In this document: positions 1-8,899 of the stretch, in pieces
Numbering within the stretch: position 1 is the first letter of the stretch
How the letters are laid out: each line of letters begins with the position of its first letter
Origin: Reyranella sp.
GTDB taxonomy: Bacteria > Pseudomonadota > Alphaproteobacteria > Reyranellales > Reyranellaceae
Direction: 5' to 3'
Assembly (NCBI RefSeq): GCF_004297405.1
Contig: NZ_SCVC01000042.1
Location: forward strand, 274,476 to 338,475
DNA length: 64,000 nt
Made by a program: the position numbers and the translations under genes
The notes under the pieces: generated by a model
What the model was told of the DNA's origin: nothing
The model's database searches: none
Seen by the model: the letters and a program-made list of their open reading frames with translations, nothing else

Positions 1-3000
1 TGATCTGGGCCTGGGCGTAGAGGCCGTAACCGGGGCCCTGCAGGGCGGTGCCGCCGCCTTGCAGACTATAGGCGCGTCCCACGGCCGCCTCTGCGTAGCC
101 CACATCGCCGGGATTGAGCGTGCCGATCGTGCCACTGAGGTTGTCGACCTTGTAGAAGGAGACGGCGAGACTGTCCTCGCCGTTCTGGCGAACGCGCACG
201 ACGGCGTTCTGGTCGCTAGCGGCGCCGACGGTTTCGGCCACCGCGACGGCGCGCGCCAGATGGACGGTGCCGCCGGTGACGTAGCTCGTGACACCTGTCT
301 CTTCGTTCTTGGAGGAGAAGGGCTGGGTCGAGAAGTCGACGATGCCATAGGGGCTGGTGAGGGTAGCCTGTGGGGCCGAGGCCTGGCCCTGTCCGATGGT
401 CGCGGAGACGGCCTGGCCGGTGGTGGCGTCCTGCCAGCCGACCCAGCCCTGGCTCTGCTTGTCGAACATGCGCACCAGGTTGGCATCGAAATCCGACTGC
501 AGCGACTGCTGGGCAAACTGGGCGGTCCAGGCGAACTGACCGGCGACGGGATTACCGAGATCGATGGTCTGGGTGCCGATGGTGAGCTTGGTGTCGATCC
601 CCGAGCCGACGGTATTGGCCTGCACCAGCAGGGTCTGGTTGGCGCCGATGTTCCAACCGCCGGTACCGTTGGTGACGACGAGACCGGGTGAGTCGGCATA
701 CGACGTCTGATGATGGGCGATCTCGGTGAGTGCACGCGCCAGAAGGGTGCCGTTGGGCGTACCGAGGCCGCTCACCAGGTCATAGCCGGGGCCAGCCGAA
801 TAGCCGTAGCCGGTCGGTGTGATCTGTTGACCGTCGCTGGTGTAGTCGCCACCCAGCACGAAGGAAGAGGTGTTGCTGCCGGTGGTGATGTCGTTGAACG
901 AGGCCGGCTTGATCGCCGAGGCGATGTAGAGCAGGTCGTTCATGTAGCCGAGCTGCGGCAGCCCCTGGTCGGCGAAGATCGTGTTGACCTGCGAGGCGAA
1001 GGCGGCCCAAAGCGGCGTCGCCGCGCTGGTACCGTCGTCGTTCTGCAGGCCCGTCATGTCGGCGCCCGGCACCTTGTAGAGCATGTTGCCGCCGGCATTG
1101 GCCGAGACGTCGGGCGTGCCGCGGCCCGGCAGCAGGCTCGGGTCGCTCGTCACCGGCACGAGGCCATAGGCGGTCTGGTACCAGGGCGGCGGCTGGCTGG
1201 GGTCGACGCCGCCCGAGCCGGTATTGTTGTGGATGTAGCCCGTGCCGCCCGGATTGGCGATGGTGGTGCCATCCACATAATAGCGGTTCCAGACCGTCTC
1301 GATCAGGGTAGCGGCACTGCCGCTTGCATCGACAGGCGATGTCTTCAGGCCACCGGCGATCAGAGACCAGATCGTCGCCAGGTCGCCGCCCAAGGCGTTG
1401 TTGACGATGCTGCTCAGCGTGGCGTCGTTCTGCGCCGCGCCAACGGTGCTGAGCGAGGTGCCACCGACCATGACCGCGTAAGGGCTGGCCCGGCTGGTAC
1501 TGACGTTGGTGACGCCGTTGCCGGTCTGGTTGCCCGAGCCGCCGTCGCCGTTGTCGTTGAACACCGAGATGTTGCGCAAGGCGGCATCGACGAAGAGTTC
1601 GCGCGAGGCGTTGTAGAAGGGCGAACCCGGTGCGGTCTGCGGCGAGTAGCCGAAGGACGAGGTGATGACCGCCGGATTGTTCGTGGTGTCCCAGAAAGCG
1701 GCCTGATAGGCCGTGTAGGCGTTGGTCTGCGGACCGGCGCCCGCGTAGATGACGAGTGGGCTTTGCGGATTGATCGCCGTGACGACACCGACGTCGAGCG
1801 AACGTTCGCCGGCCGGATTGAAGGCGGGCGGTGTCACGTTCGGATAGGCCTGGCCCCCTGGCGCCACGAGAGTGACGTTGGCGCTGGTCGTGATGCCCGC
1901 GGAAGCGCGATAGGCATCGATGGCAGCTTGGAAGCCTGTGCCGGCATTGTCGCCGGGCAGTGCGGTACCGACTCCCGGCTCGACTAGCCCAATGGCGCCG
2001 GTCGCCACGCCGGCCGGCAGCGGGAAGTTGTAGTAGGTGTTCGCGATCTCGCCAGGGAAGGGGCTCGCCTTCGTCGTGGAGGCATTACCCGGGCTCTGCC
2101 AACCCTGCTCGAGCGTCACGCTCTGGCTGGCAACGCCGGGATTGGCCAGCACGGGGTGGAATTTGTCGGTGTCGAACCAGAGATTGGAGACACCACTGCC
2201 CGTTAGCGAAGTCGGCAACGATAGGCTGCCGCTCCAATACCAGTTCTCGCTGCTGCCGCTGCCCTTGACCATCCACTGGGCCTGCGGGCCGAACAGGGTC
2301 GAGAAGTTATCGGCCGTTACCTCCACCCAGATGGTGCGTGATTCGGCCGAGGAGACATAGCCGCTGCCGGACGCGACGTTGATGCCGAGTTTTCCGAGCT
2401 CGGTCAGCGCATTGTTGTACTGGGTCTGGTCGGCCCCGTAGGTCGACCACAGCGTGCCGTTGTCGTTGAGCGTCTTCAGTTCCTTCTGGCGATCCGCCCA
2501 GCTCATATTCAGCAGCGCGGTGGGATCGTTGGCGCGATCGAGCACCAGCGCGACATTCATCTTGATGCCGGCTGCCAGCGTGCCGCCACTCGGCCCGTCG
2601 CTGTTGTTGGAGCGCCAGCTGCCGAAATCCATGTAGGACGAGTTGGCGAGCGGATTGTAGGCCGGGTGGAACGAGACGGTGGCGGGATCGATCGTGGCGC
2701 CGTTGGCGATGGTGATCGTGTCCTCGATCAAGCCGTCGGCCGAGGTCACTTTCCAGTGCGTGTCGTCTACCTTGGTGAAAGACGCGCCGTCGGCCGCCGA
2801 GCCGTAGCCGAAGAACTGGAAGGTGTCGCCCTGGCTGGCGGAGAAGTCGGCCACGATGTCGCCGTTGGCCTGGCCAGCGACGAACTGGAAAATGTCGGCG
2901 CCGGGGCCACCGACCAGCGTGTCGATGCCAGCGCCGCCATCCAGCACGTCGTCGCCGTCGCCGCCTGCCAGCATGTCGGCGCCGGCGCCACCCTGCAGCG

Positions 3001-4216
3001 TGTCGTTGCCCGCGACGCCATAGAGCTGGTCGTCACCATTGCCGCCCTGAAGGAGATCGTTGCCGTTGTCGCCCAGCAGCGTGTCGTTGCCGTTGCCGCC
3101 GATCAGCGTGTCGTTGCCATCGCCGCCGTTCAGGCTGGAGGCGACGTTGGACGCCTTGATCGTGTCGTTGCCGCCGCCGCCGATCGCGGTCTCGACCACG
3201 GTCTCGAAGGCGATGCCGATATTGTTCACCTTGCCGCCGGCCGAGGAGAAGGTGCCGGGATTGAGGTCGACGTAGGCGTCCTGCGTGAAGCCCGAGAGGT
3301 TCAGCGCGTTGTTTGTGCCGTGGCTCCAGATGGTGATGATGGCAGCCGGATTGTTGCCGGTGCCGAAATCGTAGATGCTCTTGAAGTAGCCGTTGAAGCT
3401 CGAATTGAAACCGAAGGTCTGGTTGCCGCCAAAGGTGCCGTTGGTCGACACACCGTACAGCCGCTGGATGGCCAGAATGTCCATCATCTGCGGCGTCAAT
3501 GGCTGGTATTGAGAGCCGTCGGCGGTCTTGCCCCAGCTCGCATACACCGGATAGTCGCCATAGTACGTCGTCCCGGTGTCGCCCGGGTTGATGTACGACA
3601 TGATCGACCACAGGGAGGTGTCGTAGACGCCAAACTGCTGCTGTCGTGCGTTGACTTCGCCGTTATAGGGGCCGGAATGGCCGAGGCCGATTATGTGGCC
3701 GAGTTCGTGGATGACCGTCGAATAGGGATAGCCGCCGACGGCATTGGAATTGCCATCGAGAGGGCCGTAGCCGTTCCAGGTCGTGTCGATGGTGACGATC
3801 GCGCCGCTGTCCGGCGCCTTGACGATCGTGTTGCTGCCAACGGGAACGTTCGCGTCAGTATTGAAGTTTGCGTACGCCTGCTTGTTGGCGAGCCGCTGGA
3901 TGGTGACATTGGCGGCGGCTGCATCGTCGGCCAGCGCGAAGGAGATGTTGGCAATTCCCGACCATTGGGCAAACGCGCCCTCCCAAATGGTCTTCTCGGT
4001 ATTGTTCCAGTTTGCCGCCGCGTCGAACCAGTATTTGACCGTACCGCCGCCGGTTCCCGGCGTCGTATCTCCCCACTTGATTGCGTTCGATGTCGGACCG
4101 TAGGTCGGCGGAACGTTGCCAGTGTAGGTATAATATGAGGTGCTGGCGGCTCTGTTGGCGTCGTTGACGCCCGAGAGGAAAGTGACCTCAGACTCGTACT
4201 GCCCGAAATTCGGCAT
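1..4216 (-). CDS. M10 serralysin-RTX-S53 sedolisin fusion protease (partial, runs off left edge)
   Basis: Large secreted protein, 1405 residues visible; the C-terminus lies outside the window. Residues 1-330 form a serralysin-type metalloprotease: zinc motif HELGHIIGLGH (H170, E171, H174, H180) followed by the Met-turn SIMSYI. Residues about 344-440 are RTX nonapeptides (GGxGxDxLx). There follows a pro-kumamolisin-like region (about 520-700) and an S53 sedolisin domain: E804/D808 (E-x3-D), oxyanion Asp D891, and S1064 in GTSAATP, then the S53 calcium-site signatures DITTGSN and GYDLVSGLGTPNG. The tail resembles DUF4114-type modules. No Sec signal is visible, which fits type I secretion of RTX proteins; no T1SS genes are in view. 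ATG at 4216 was chosen; an in-frame GTG lies 5 codons upstream, and neither has a strong ribosome binding site. The domain order is inferred from motifs and is clear. Confidence 0.9.
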   Translation of the reverse strand, partial: MPNFGQYESEVTFLSGVNDANRAASTSYYTYTGNVPPTYGPTSNAIKWGDTTPGTGGGTVKYWFDAAANWNNTEKTIWEGAFAQWSGIANISFALADDAAAANVTIQRLANKQAYANFNTDANVPVGSNTIVKAPDSGAIVTIDTTWNGYGPLDGNSNAVGGYPYSTVIHELGHIIGLGHSGPYNGEVNARQQQFGVYDTSLWSIMSYINPGDTGTTYYGDYPVYASWGKTADGSQYQPLTPQMMDILAIQRLYGVSTNGTFGGNQTFGFNSSFNGYFKSIYDFGTGNNPAAIITIWSHGTNNALNLSGFTQDAYVDLNPGTFSSAGGKVNNIGIAFETVVETAIGGGGNDTIKASNVASSLNGGDGNDTLIGGNGNDTLLGDNGNDLLQGGNGDDQLYGVAGNDTLQGGAGADMLAGGDGDDVLDGGAGIDTLVGGPGADIFQFVAGQANGDIVADFSASQGDTFQFFGYGSAADGASFTKVDDTHWKVTSADGLIEDTITIANGATIDPATVSFHPAYNPLANSSYMDFGSWRSNNSDGPSGGTLAAGIKMNVALVLDRANDPTALLNMSWADRQKELKTLNDNGTLWSTYGADQTQYNNALTELGKLGINVASGSGYVSSAESRTIWVEVTADNFSTLFGPQAQWMVKGSGSSENWYWSGSLSLPTSLTGSGVSNLWFDTDKFHPVLANPGVASQSVTLEQGWQSPGNASTTKASPFPGEIANTYYNFPLPAGVATGAIGLVEPGVGTALPGDNAGTGFQAAIDAYRASAGITTSANVTLVAPGGQAYPNVTPPAFNPAGERSLDVGVVTAINPQSPLVIYAGAGPQTNAYTAYQAAFWDTTNNPAVITSSFGYSPQTAPGSPFYNASRELFVDAALRNISVFNDNGDGGSGNQTGNGVTNVSTSRASPYAVMVGGTSLSTVGAAQNDATLSSIVNNALGGDLATIWSLIAGGLKTSPVDASGSAATLIETVWNRYYVDGTTIANPGGTGYIHNNTGSGGVDPSQPPPWYQTAYGLVPVTSDPSLLPGRGTPDVSANAGGNMLYKVPGADMTGLQNDDGTSAATPLWAAFASQVNTIFADQGLPQLGYMNDLLYIASAIKPASFNDITTGSNTSSFVLGGDYTSDGQQITPTGYGYSAGPGYDLVSGLGTPNGTLLARALTEIAHHQTSYADSPGLVVTNGTGGWNIGANQTLLVQANTVGSGIDTKLTIGTQTIDLGNPVAGQFAWTAQFAQQSLQSDFDANLVRMFDKQSQGWVGWQDATTGQAVSATIGQGQASAPQATLTSPYGIVDFSTQPFSSKNEETGVTSYVTGGTVHLARAVAVAETVGAASDQNAVVRVRQNGEDSLAVSFYKVDNLSGTIGTLNPGDVGYAEAAVGRAYSLQGGGTALQGPGYGLYAQAQI
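2895..3190 (-). repeat. RTX nonapeptide-coding repeat block
   Basis: About ten imperfect 27-bp units encode GGxGxDxLx calcium-binding turns inside the M10-S53 protease. This is the family's usual beta-roll that folds on calcium outside the cell. The units differ at the DNA level, so this is a protein repeat and not a recent tandem amplification. Confidence 0.85.
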
Positions 4217-4326
4217 GGATTCAGAACTCACAAGGTCTACGCAGGGCGCGGCAAGATATCAGCCGGCGTGCAATGGGCAAACCGATAAGGAACGCCGCGG
4301 CCTGCAGAAGCCTCTCTCGCGAGTCT

Positions 4327-4893
4327 TCAGCGGAATGCTGAATTGAGCTCCGCAAAGCGACGCTGTTGGTCGCTGAAGATCACCATGAAGAGTTCGCGGA
4401 ACAGCTGCTCGATTCTCGGATCGGTTGGACCCGTCGCTGGCGTCCAAGCCGTGGTGAAGGACATCGCCTGGGCGTTCCGGCAATAGATCGCATAGACGTA
4501 GAACAGGCCCGGCCGGCCTTGGCGGAAACGAGGTGGCGTACCGGCGCAGACCGGATCGGCATTCAGGTCGTTGGCCGGGTCGAAGATCAGCACCAGCCTG
4601 TAGTCTGGGCTGGGCGGCGGCAGGGGGCGGTCGTAGGTGAAGGTGAGCGCCGGCCGCGGTTTGGCCGCCTGCATGGCCGGCAACAGGTCCTTTGCCACTA
4701 CCGCTGGATTGACGCCGGGAAAGGCGTCGCCGGCCAGGATGACCGGGAAGTTCTTGCCATCGGTCGCGGCGAAGAAGTCGCGATAGTCGTACTGCGGGGC
4801 GTAGTAGTTGCCGCCGATCGAGGCGGCGAACACGACCGCCGGCAGGGCAATCGCGGCGGACAATGTCGCGACAATACGATGAATAAGACGCAT
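4327..4893 (-). CDS. Exported protein of unknown function, 188 aa
   Basis: Not assigned to a family. The N-terminus is a clear Sec signal peptide (MRLIHR, hydrophobic stretch, cleavage near VFAAS), so the mature protein is probably periplasmic. The mature part has aromatic, proline-rich segments and two cysteines (VCAGTP and IYCRNA) that could form a disulfide. GGAGGG sits just before the ATG at 4893, which supports the start. It lies upstream of the large protease gene on the same strand, with a 110-bp gap; no functional link can be shown. Confidence 0.8.
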   Translation of the reverse strand: MRLIHRIVATLSAAIALPAVVFAASIGGNYYAPQYDYRDFFAATDGKNFPVILAGDAFPGVNPAVVAKDLLPAMQAAKPRPALTFTYDRPLPPPSPDYRLVLIFDPANDLNADPVCAGTPPRFRQGRPGLFYVYAIYCRNAQAMSFTTAWTPATGPTDPRIEQLFRELFMVIFSDQQRRFAELNSAFR

Positions 4894-5072
4894 CGAACCC
4901 TCCTGCAGGAGACCAAGCTAGCCTTCGGGAATCGACAAGGGCAATTCACGCTTCCTTGACGAGCGGGGCTGTTCCGCGAGCCGGCTTGGAGCCAAGGCAA
5001 AGGGCAGTTCCGGCGCACCTCGCGCCCGATAATTTGCTAGCTTCCTCCCTTCATTGGATTGGAGGAATTTTC

Positions 5073-5843
5073 ATGGCATCGCCGCTTTTCGACCTAACCG
5101 GCAAGGTCGCCGTCATCACCGGCTCGAGCAAGGGCATCGGCAAGTCGATAGCCCTGCATCTTGCGCTGCAGGGCGCCAAAGTCGTGGTGTCGAGCCGCAA
5201 GGCGCCAGCCTGCGAGGAGGCGGCCGCCGAGATCAAGAAGGCGGGTGGCCACGCCACCGTCATTCCCTGCAACATCTCCGACAAGGATCAGTGCATCAAC
5301 CTGATCGCCCAGACCAAGAAGCAGCTCGGACCGGTCGACATCCTGGTCTGCAATGCGGCATCGAATCCCTATTACGGGCCGACCGAGAAGATGCCGGACG
5401 ATGCCTTCATGAAGATCATGCAGAACAACATCCTGTCCAACATCTGGCTGATTACCAACTGCATCCCGGATATGCGGGCCAAGAAGGACGGCTCGATCAT
5501 CATCGTCTCGTCGATCGGCGGTGTGCGCGGCACGCCGGTGATCGGCGCCTACGGCATCTCCAAGGCCGCCGACATGCAGCTTGCGCGTAACTTGGCGACC
5601 GAACTTGGCCCTGACAACATTCGTATCAACACCATCGCTCCCGGCCTGGTGAGGACCGACTTCGCCAAAGCGCTGTGGGACAATCCCGAATATCTCGACA
5701 AGCGCCTGCAGAGCGCCCCGCTGCGCCGGATCGGCGAGCCGGACGATATCGGCGGTATTGCCGTCATGCTGGCCGGAAAGGCCGGCGCCTTCATTACCGG
5801 CCAGACCATCATTGCCGATGCGGGCGTGACGATCGGAAGCTAG
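5073..5843 (+). CDS. SDR family oxidoreductase, 256 aa
   Basis: Classical short-chain dehydrogenase/reductase. It has the Rossmann motif TGSSKGIGKS near residue 15, an NAA motif (VCNAASNPYY), the catalytic Ser (SSIGG) and YxxxK (YGISK). The C-terminal ITGQTIIADAGVTIGS is typical of FabG-like members, so the substrate is probably a hydroxyacyl or alcohol compound; the exact substrate is unknown. The start at 5073 is set by GGAGGAA eight bases upstream; an upstream in-frame extension to 4956 is unlikely. A strong hairpin follows the stop codon. Confidence 0.9.
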   Translation: MASPLFDLTGKVAVITGSSKGIGKSIALHLALQGAKVVVSSRKAPACEEAAAEIKKAGGHATVIPCNISDKDQCINLIAQTKKQLGPVDILVCNAASNPYYGPTEKMPDDAFMKIMQNNILSNIWLITNCIPDMRAKKDGSIIIVSSIGGVRGTPVIGAYGISKAADMQLARNLATELGPDNIRINTIAPGLVRTDFAKALWDNPEYLDKRLQSAPLRRIGEPDDIGGIAVMLAGKAGAFITGQTIIADAGVTIGS

Positions 5844-5856
5844 CATCCACCCAGGA

Positions 5857-5890
5857 CCTCCTCCTCCCGCGCCATTGCGGGAGGAGGAGG
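5857..5890 (+). terminator. Perfect 14-bp hairpin between SDR and TTT receptor gene
   Basis: Arms at 5857-5870 and 5877-5890 pair perfectly over 14 bases around a 6-base loop. There is no T-run, so it may be a weak terminator, an RNA-stabilising stem or an attenuator for the downstream receptor gene. The right arm ends 20 bases before the next ATG. Confidence 0.55.
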
Positions 5891-5910
5891 CTTCAGGGAG
5901 GAAGCAACAA

Positions 5911-6879
5911 ATGAAACGCTGCACAGGCGTTCTGCTCGCCGTTTTGGGGATGCTCATAGGGGCTCCCGTCTGGGCCCAGACCTATCCAACCAAGCCGGTG
6001 CGCATCGTGGCGCCGTTCCCACCCGGTGGCGTCGCCGACGTGCTGGCACGCGCCCTCGCTCCGGAGCTGCAGGCAGCCCTTGGTCAGCAGGTGATCGTCG
6101 ACAACAAGCCGGGGGCGGGCGGCAACATCGGTGCGGAGATCGTGGCCAAGGCGGAGCCCGACGGCCATACGCTGCTGCTGGCATCGGCCGGCATCCTGAC
6201 CATCAACGAGTTCCTCTATGGCAAGATGCCATTCGATCCGGCCATGGCCTTCTCGCCCATCACGGTGGTGGGCGATATGCCCAACATCGTGGTCGTCCAT
6301 CCGCGCGCCGGCGTCTCGACGCTCAAGGAGCTGATCGACAAGGCCAAGGCACAGCCGGGCAAGCTCGACTTCGGCTCCGCCGGGAATGGTACGACGACGC
6401 ACCTCGCCATCGTGCTGCTGGAGCAGGCGGCCAAGATCAAGCTGGCGCATGTGCCCTATAAGGGAGCGGCGCCTGCCGTGCAGGATCTGGTCGCTGGCCA
6501 GATCGACGGATTGGTCGATAATCCGCCGCTGGTGCTGCCTCACATCAAGAGCGGCGCGCTCAAGGCGCTGGCTTGGGCCGCACCCCAGCGCATGGCGATC
6601 CTGCCTGACGTGCCGACGGCGACGGAAGCCGGCCTGCCGGGCTTCGAGGCTTCGTCGTGGTTCGCCCTGGTCGCGCCTGCCGGCACGCCCAAGGAAATCG
6701 TCGCCAAGCTGAATGCCGAGGCAGCGAAGATCCTGAAGGATCCCAAGATGGCCGAGCAGTTCGCCCAACGTGGCGTCCGGCTGGTCGGCAACTCCACCGC
6801 GGAGTTTACTGCTTTCATCCCCAAGGAGCGGGCGCGCTGGGGGGAGATCGTGAAAGCCTCGGGCGTAAAGCTGGAGTAG
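5911..6879 (+). CDS. Tripartite tricarboxylate transporter substrate-binding protein (Bug/TctC), 322 aa
   Basis: Periplasmic solute receptor of the TctC/Bug family. It has a signal peptide (MKRCTGVLLAVLGMLIGAPVWA), then YPTKPVRIVAPFPPGGVADVLAR and VDNKPGAGGNIGAE, which are hallmark blocks. Later blocks include HVPYKGAAPAVQDLVAGQID and LPDVPTATEAGLPGFE. AGGGAGGAAG lies just upstream of the ATG at 5911, so the longer reading frame from 5875 is rejected. No TctA/TctB membrane partners are adjacent, which is common for orphan Bug receptors. The dioxygenase genes downstream suggest an aromatic acid ligand; that is an inference. Confidence 0.9.
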   Translation: MKRCTGVLLAVLGMLIGAPVWAQTYPTKPVRIVAPFPPGGVADVLARALAPELQAALGQQVIVDNKPGAGGNIGAEIVAKAEPDGHTLLLASAGILTINEFLYGKMPFDPAMAFSPITVVGDMPNIVVVHPRAGVSTLKELIDKAKAQPGKLDFGSAGNGTTTHLAIVLLEQAAKIKLAHVPYKGAAPAVQDLVAGQIDGLVDNPPLVLPHIKSGALKALAWAAPQRMAILPDVPTATEAGLPGFEASSWFALVAPAGTPKEIVAKLNAEAAKILKDPKMAEQFAQRGVRLVGNSTAEFTAFIPKERARWGEIVKASGVKLE

Positions 6880-6889
6880 GTGCCGCTCG

Positions 6890-7243
6890 ATGAGCCTCTA
6901 TCAGGTCCAGAAATTGATCTATCAGCTCAACCGCGATCCGCGCACGCGTGAGCGCTATGCCGCGGAGCGTGACGCAGTCCTGGCCGAGTACGAACTCTCG
7001 GCCGAAGAGACGGGCGCGCTCACCAAGCCCGATATCGGCTTGCTCTATGTGCTGGGAGTCAATGGCCAGCTCCTCATGCACTTTGCGGCCCTCCACAAGA
7101 TCGAGTGGACCGACTATCTCGACCGGATGCGGCATGGACTTCAGGAGCACGGCCAGGTTCGTGAGGGCGTCTATGCTGCGACCGGCTACGAAGGCGTCGA
7201 GGCGCATGACGCCCGGCTGAAACGCGACAGAGAGAACAGGTAA
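6890..7243 (+). CDS. LigA-type extradiol dioxygenase small subunit, 117 aa
   Basis: Resembles the alpha (small) subunit of protocatechuate 4,5-dioxygenase. The protein is helical and has the conserved LigA pattern: short N-terminal helix YQVQKLIYQLNRDP, then KPDIGLLYVLGVNGQLLMHFAALHKIEW. In LigAB enzymes this subunit closes over the active site of the large subunit. It lies 10 bp after the TTT receptor and 12 bp before the LigB-like gene, which indicates one operon. The substrate is probably a catecholic acid but cannot be named. Confidence 0.85.
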   Translation: MSLYQVQKLIYQLNRDPRTRERYAAERDAVLAEYELSAEETGALTKPDIGLLYVLGVNGQLLMHFAALHKIEWTDYLDRMRHGLQEHGQVREGVYAATGYEGVEAHDARLKRDRENR

Positions 7244-7255
7244 CGGGAGAAACCG

Positions 7256-8080
7256 ATGCCCTTGGTCTATTGCGGCGCCTGCAGCCACGCCCCGGGCATC
7301 ACCGCCCGCGCCGAACGGGCCGACACCCAGACGCGGCAGGCGCTCGAAAGTGCCTTCCGGCGCATGGGCGACGATATCCGCGCGACGCGGCCCGATGCAC
7401 TGGTGGTGATCGCGGCCGAGCATTTCGCCAACTTCTTCATGAACAACATGCCGGCCTTCGCAATGGGCATGGCCGATTCCTACGAAGGGCCCATCGAGGA
7501 CGAGGCGTTCCTCCGCATCGAGCGCACGACGGTGCCGGGCAACAAGGCCCTGTCGCGCAAGCTGATCGAGAAGGTGATGCAGACGGTCGACGTCGCCTAT
7601 GCCGAGGAATGGAAGTTCGACCACGGCATCTCCGTGCCGCTGCATTTCCTGACGCCGAACTACGATCTCCCGATCATTCCGGCCAATATCAACTGCCAGG
7701 GCCCACCGTTGACGCCGCTGGCCCGCGCCTGGGCCTTCGGCGAAGCGCTGCGCCAGGCGGCTGATTCCGTTCCGGAGCGCATTGCGTTGATCGGCACCGG
7801 CGGTATCTCGCATTGGCCCGCGACGCCCGATTCCGGGAAGATCAACGAGAAGTGGGACCGGGAATTCCTCGCCCGCTGGGCCGCCAACGACCGCGAGGCG
7901 ATGCTTTCCTATAGTGACGCCGAAACCTATCGCGATGCCGGCCAGGGTGGCTTCGAGATCAGGACCTTCATCGCTGCCGCTGCAGCAGCCAAGGGCGCCA
8001 AGGGGAAGATCGAGTTTTGTGAGCCGGTGCCGATCTTCGCCGTGAGTTGCACGATCGCCCGGATGACGATCGCCGCCTGA
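7256..8080 (+). CDS. LigB-type class III extradiol ring-cleavage dioxygenase, 274 aa
   Basis: Catalytic subunit of a LigAB-type ring-cleavage dioxygenase. Visible family features are the N-terminal CSHAPG His, AAEHFANFF (His/Glu region), the catalytic DHGISVPL His and the late GTGGISHWP block. Iron(II) would be bound by two His and one Glu, as in LigB. Length is normal for the family. GGGAGAAACC precedes the ATG. It is the third gene of the receptor-LigA-LigB unit and is convergent with the 2OG dioxygenase downstream. Confidence 0.88.
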   Translation: MPLVYCGACSHAPGITARAERADTQTRQALESAFRRMGDDIRATRPDALVVIAAEHFANFFMNNMPAFAMGMADSYEGPIEDEAFLRIERTTVPGNKALSRKLIEKVMQTVDVAYAEEWKFDHGISVPLHFLTPNYDLPIIPANINCQGPPLTPLARAWAFGEALRQAADSVPERIALIGTGGISHWPATPDSGKINEKWDREFLARWAANDREAMLSYSDAETYRDAGQGGFEIRTFIAAAAAAKGAKGKIEFCEPVPIFAVSCTIARMTIAA

Positions 8081-8087
8081 GCCTGGG

Positions 8088-8828
8088 TCAGCCCTTCTTC
8101 TTGAAGGTCACGACCAGTACGTCGCGATAGGCGGGTAGAGCGGGGTTCTCCGGCTCGACCGGCGTTACGCCGTGATAGCAGCGGGCGTCGTCGACCAGCG
8201 CGGCATCGAGCGGATCCGTCAAGGTGAAGCTGCCGAGTGCGCGTTTGTCGAGATCGTGCACCGTTGTCGTGCCGCTCGCGATATTGCGGCGGGCGATCAG
8301 CAGCACCAGCACATAGTCCACGCCGTCGCGATGCATGCCTTCGGGCGTGGGCTTGCCCTGTTCGCCCTGTCTGGCCTCGATACGGAACTGATGGCCCTCG
8401 ACGTGCCATTCCGCGGTTTCCGGCGCGAGCCGGCCGAACAGCGCCCGGCAGTATTCGAGGATGGTACGCATCGACGCGCCTTCGCCGATCTCGTCGGTGA
8501 TCGGCTTGAACCAGCGCTCGATGCCGCCGTTCAGCGTGTTGTAGTTGACGCCCTGATAGTGGGGCTGATGGGGGCCGCGCACGATCGTCCCCTGGCGGCC
8601 AGCACGCCAGACGCCGAAGCGGCGCTTCCGGTAGCGACCACCGTCACCCATGTAGGTATCGACGTCGAGATCGTTCCAGCTCTCGGCGAAAGCCGGCCAG
8701 TCGGCCAGGGCGCCGAAGCGCGCGAAGGCATTGCGCATGTCTGAGGCTTCGACGAAGGCATAACCTGCCCGCGCGATGGCGGTGCGGATGCCCGTGGCGT
8801 TCTGTAGGCCGGTGCCGATTTCGCTCAT
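8088..8828 (-). CDS. 2OG-Fe(II) dioxygenase family protein, 246 aa
   Basis: Probable non-heme iron 2-oxoglutarate dioxygenase of the 2OG-Fe_Oxy_2 group, which includes bacterial amino-acid hydroxylases such as isoleucine dioxygenase. The iron ligands are visible as HxD in MHRDGVDY and the distal His in CYHGVTPV; an Arg near the C-terminus (YRDVLVVTF) would hold 2-oxoglutarate. Free amino-acid hydroxylation is a reasonable guess, but the substrate is unknown. It is convergent with the LigB-like gene (7-bp gap) and divergent from the next hydrolase. Confidence 0.75.
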   Translation of the reverse strand: MSEIGTGLQNATGIRTAIARAGYAFVEASDMRNAFARFGALADWPAFAESWNDLDVDTYMGDGGRYRKRRFGVWRAGRQGTIVRGPHQPHYQGVNYNTLNGGIERWFKPITDEIGEGASMRTILEYCRALFGRLAPETAEWHVEGHQFRIEARQGEQGKPTPEGMHRDGVDYVLVLLIARRNIASGTTTVHDLDKRALGSFTLTDPLDAALVDDARCYHGVTPVEPENPALPAYRDVLVVTFKKKG

Positions 8829-8899
8829 GTCGCGAAGCCTATCATTCCGTCACGGGACTGCCATATGATCTAAACTCTGGGCCGACCCGGAGAAAAACG

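Noticed and set aside
710..4138. Long plus-strand open frames (for example 710-1987 and 2666-4138) opposite the protease gene
   Set aside because: They mirror the minus-strand M10-RTX-S53 frame, give low-complexity Val/Ala/Arg-rich products without domains, and have no ribosome binding sites.
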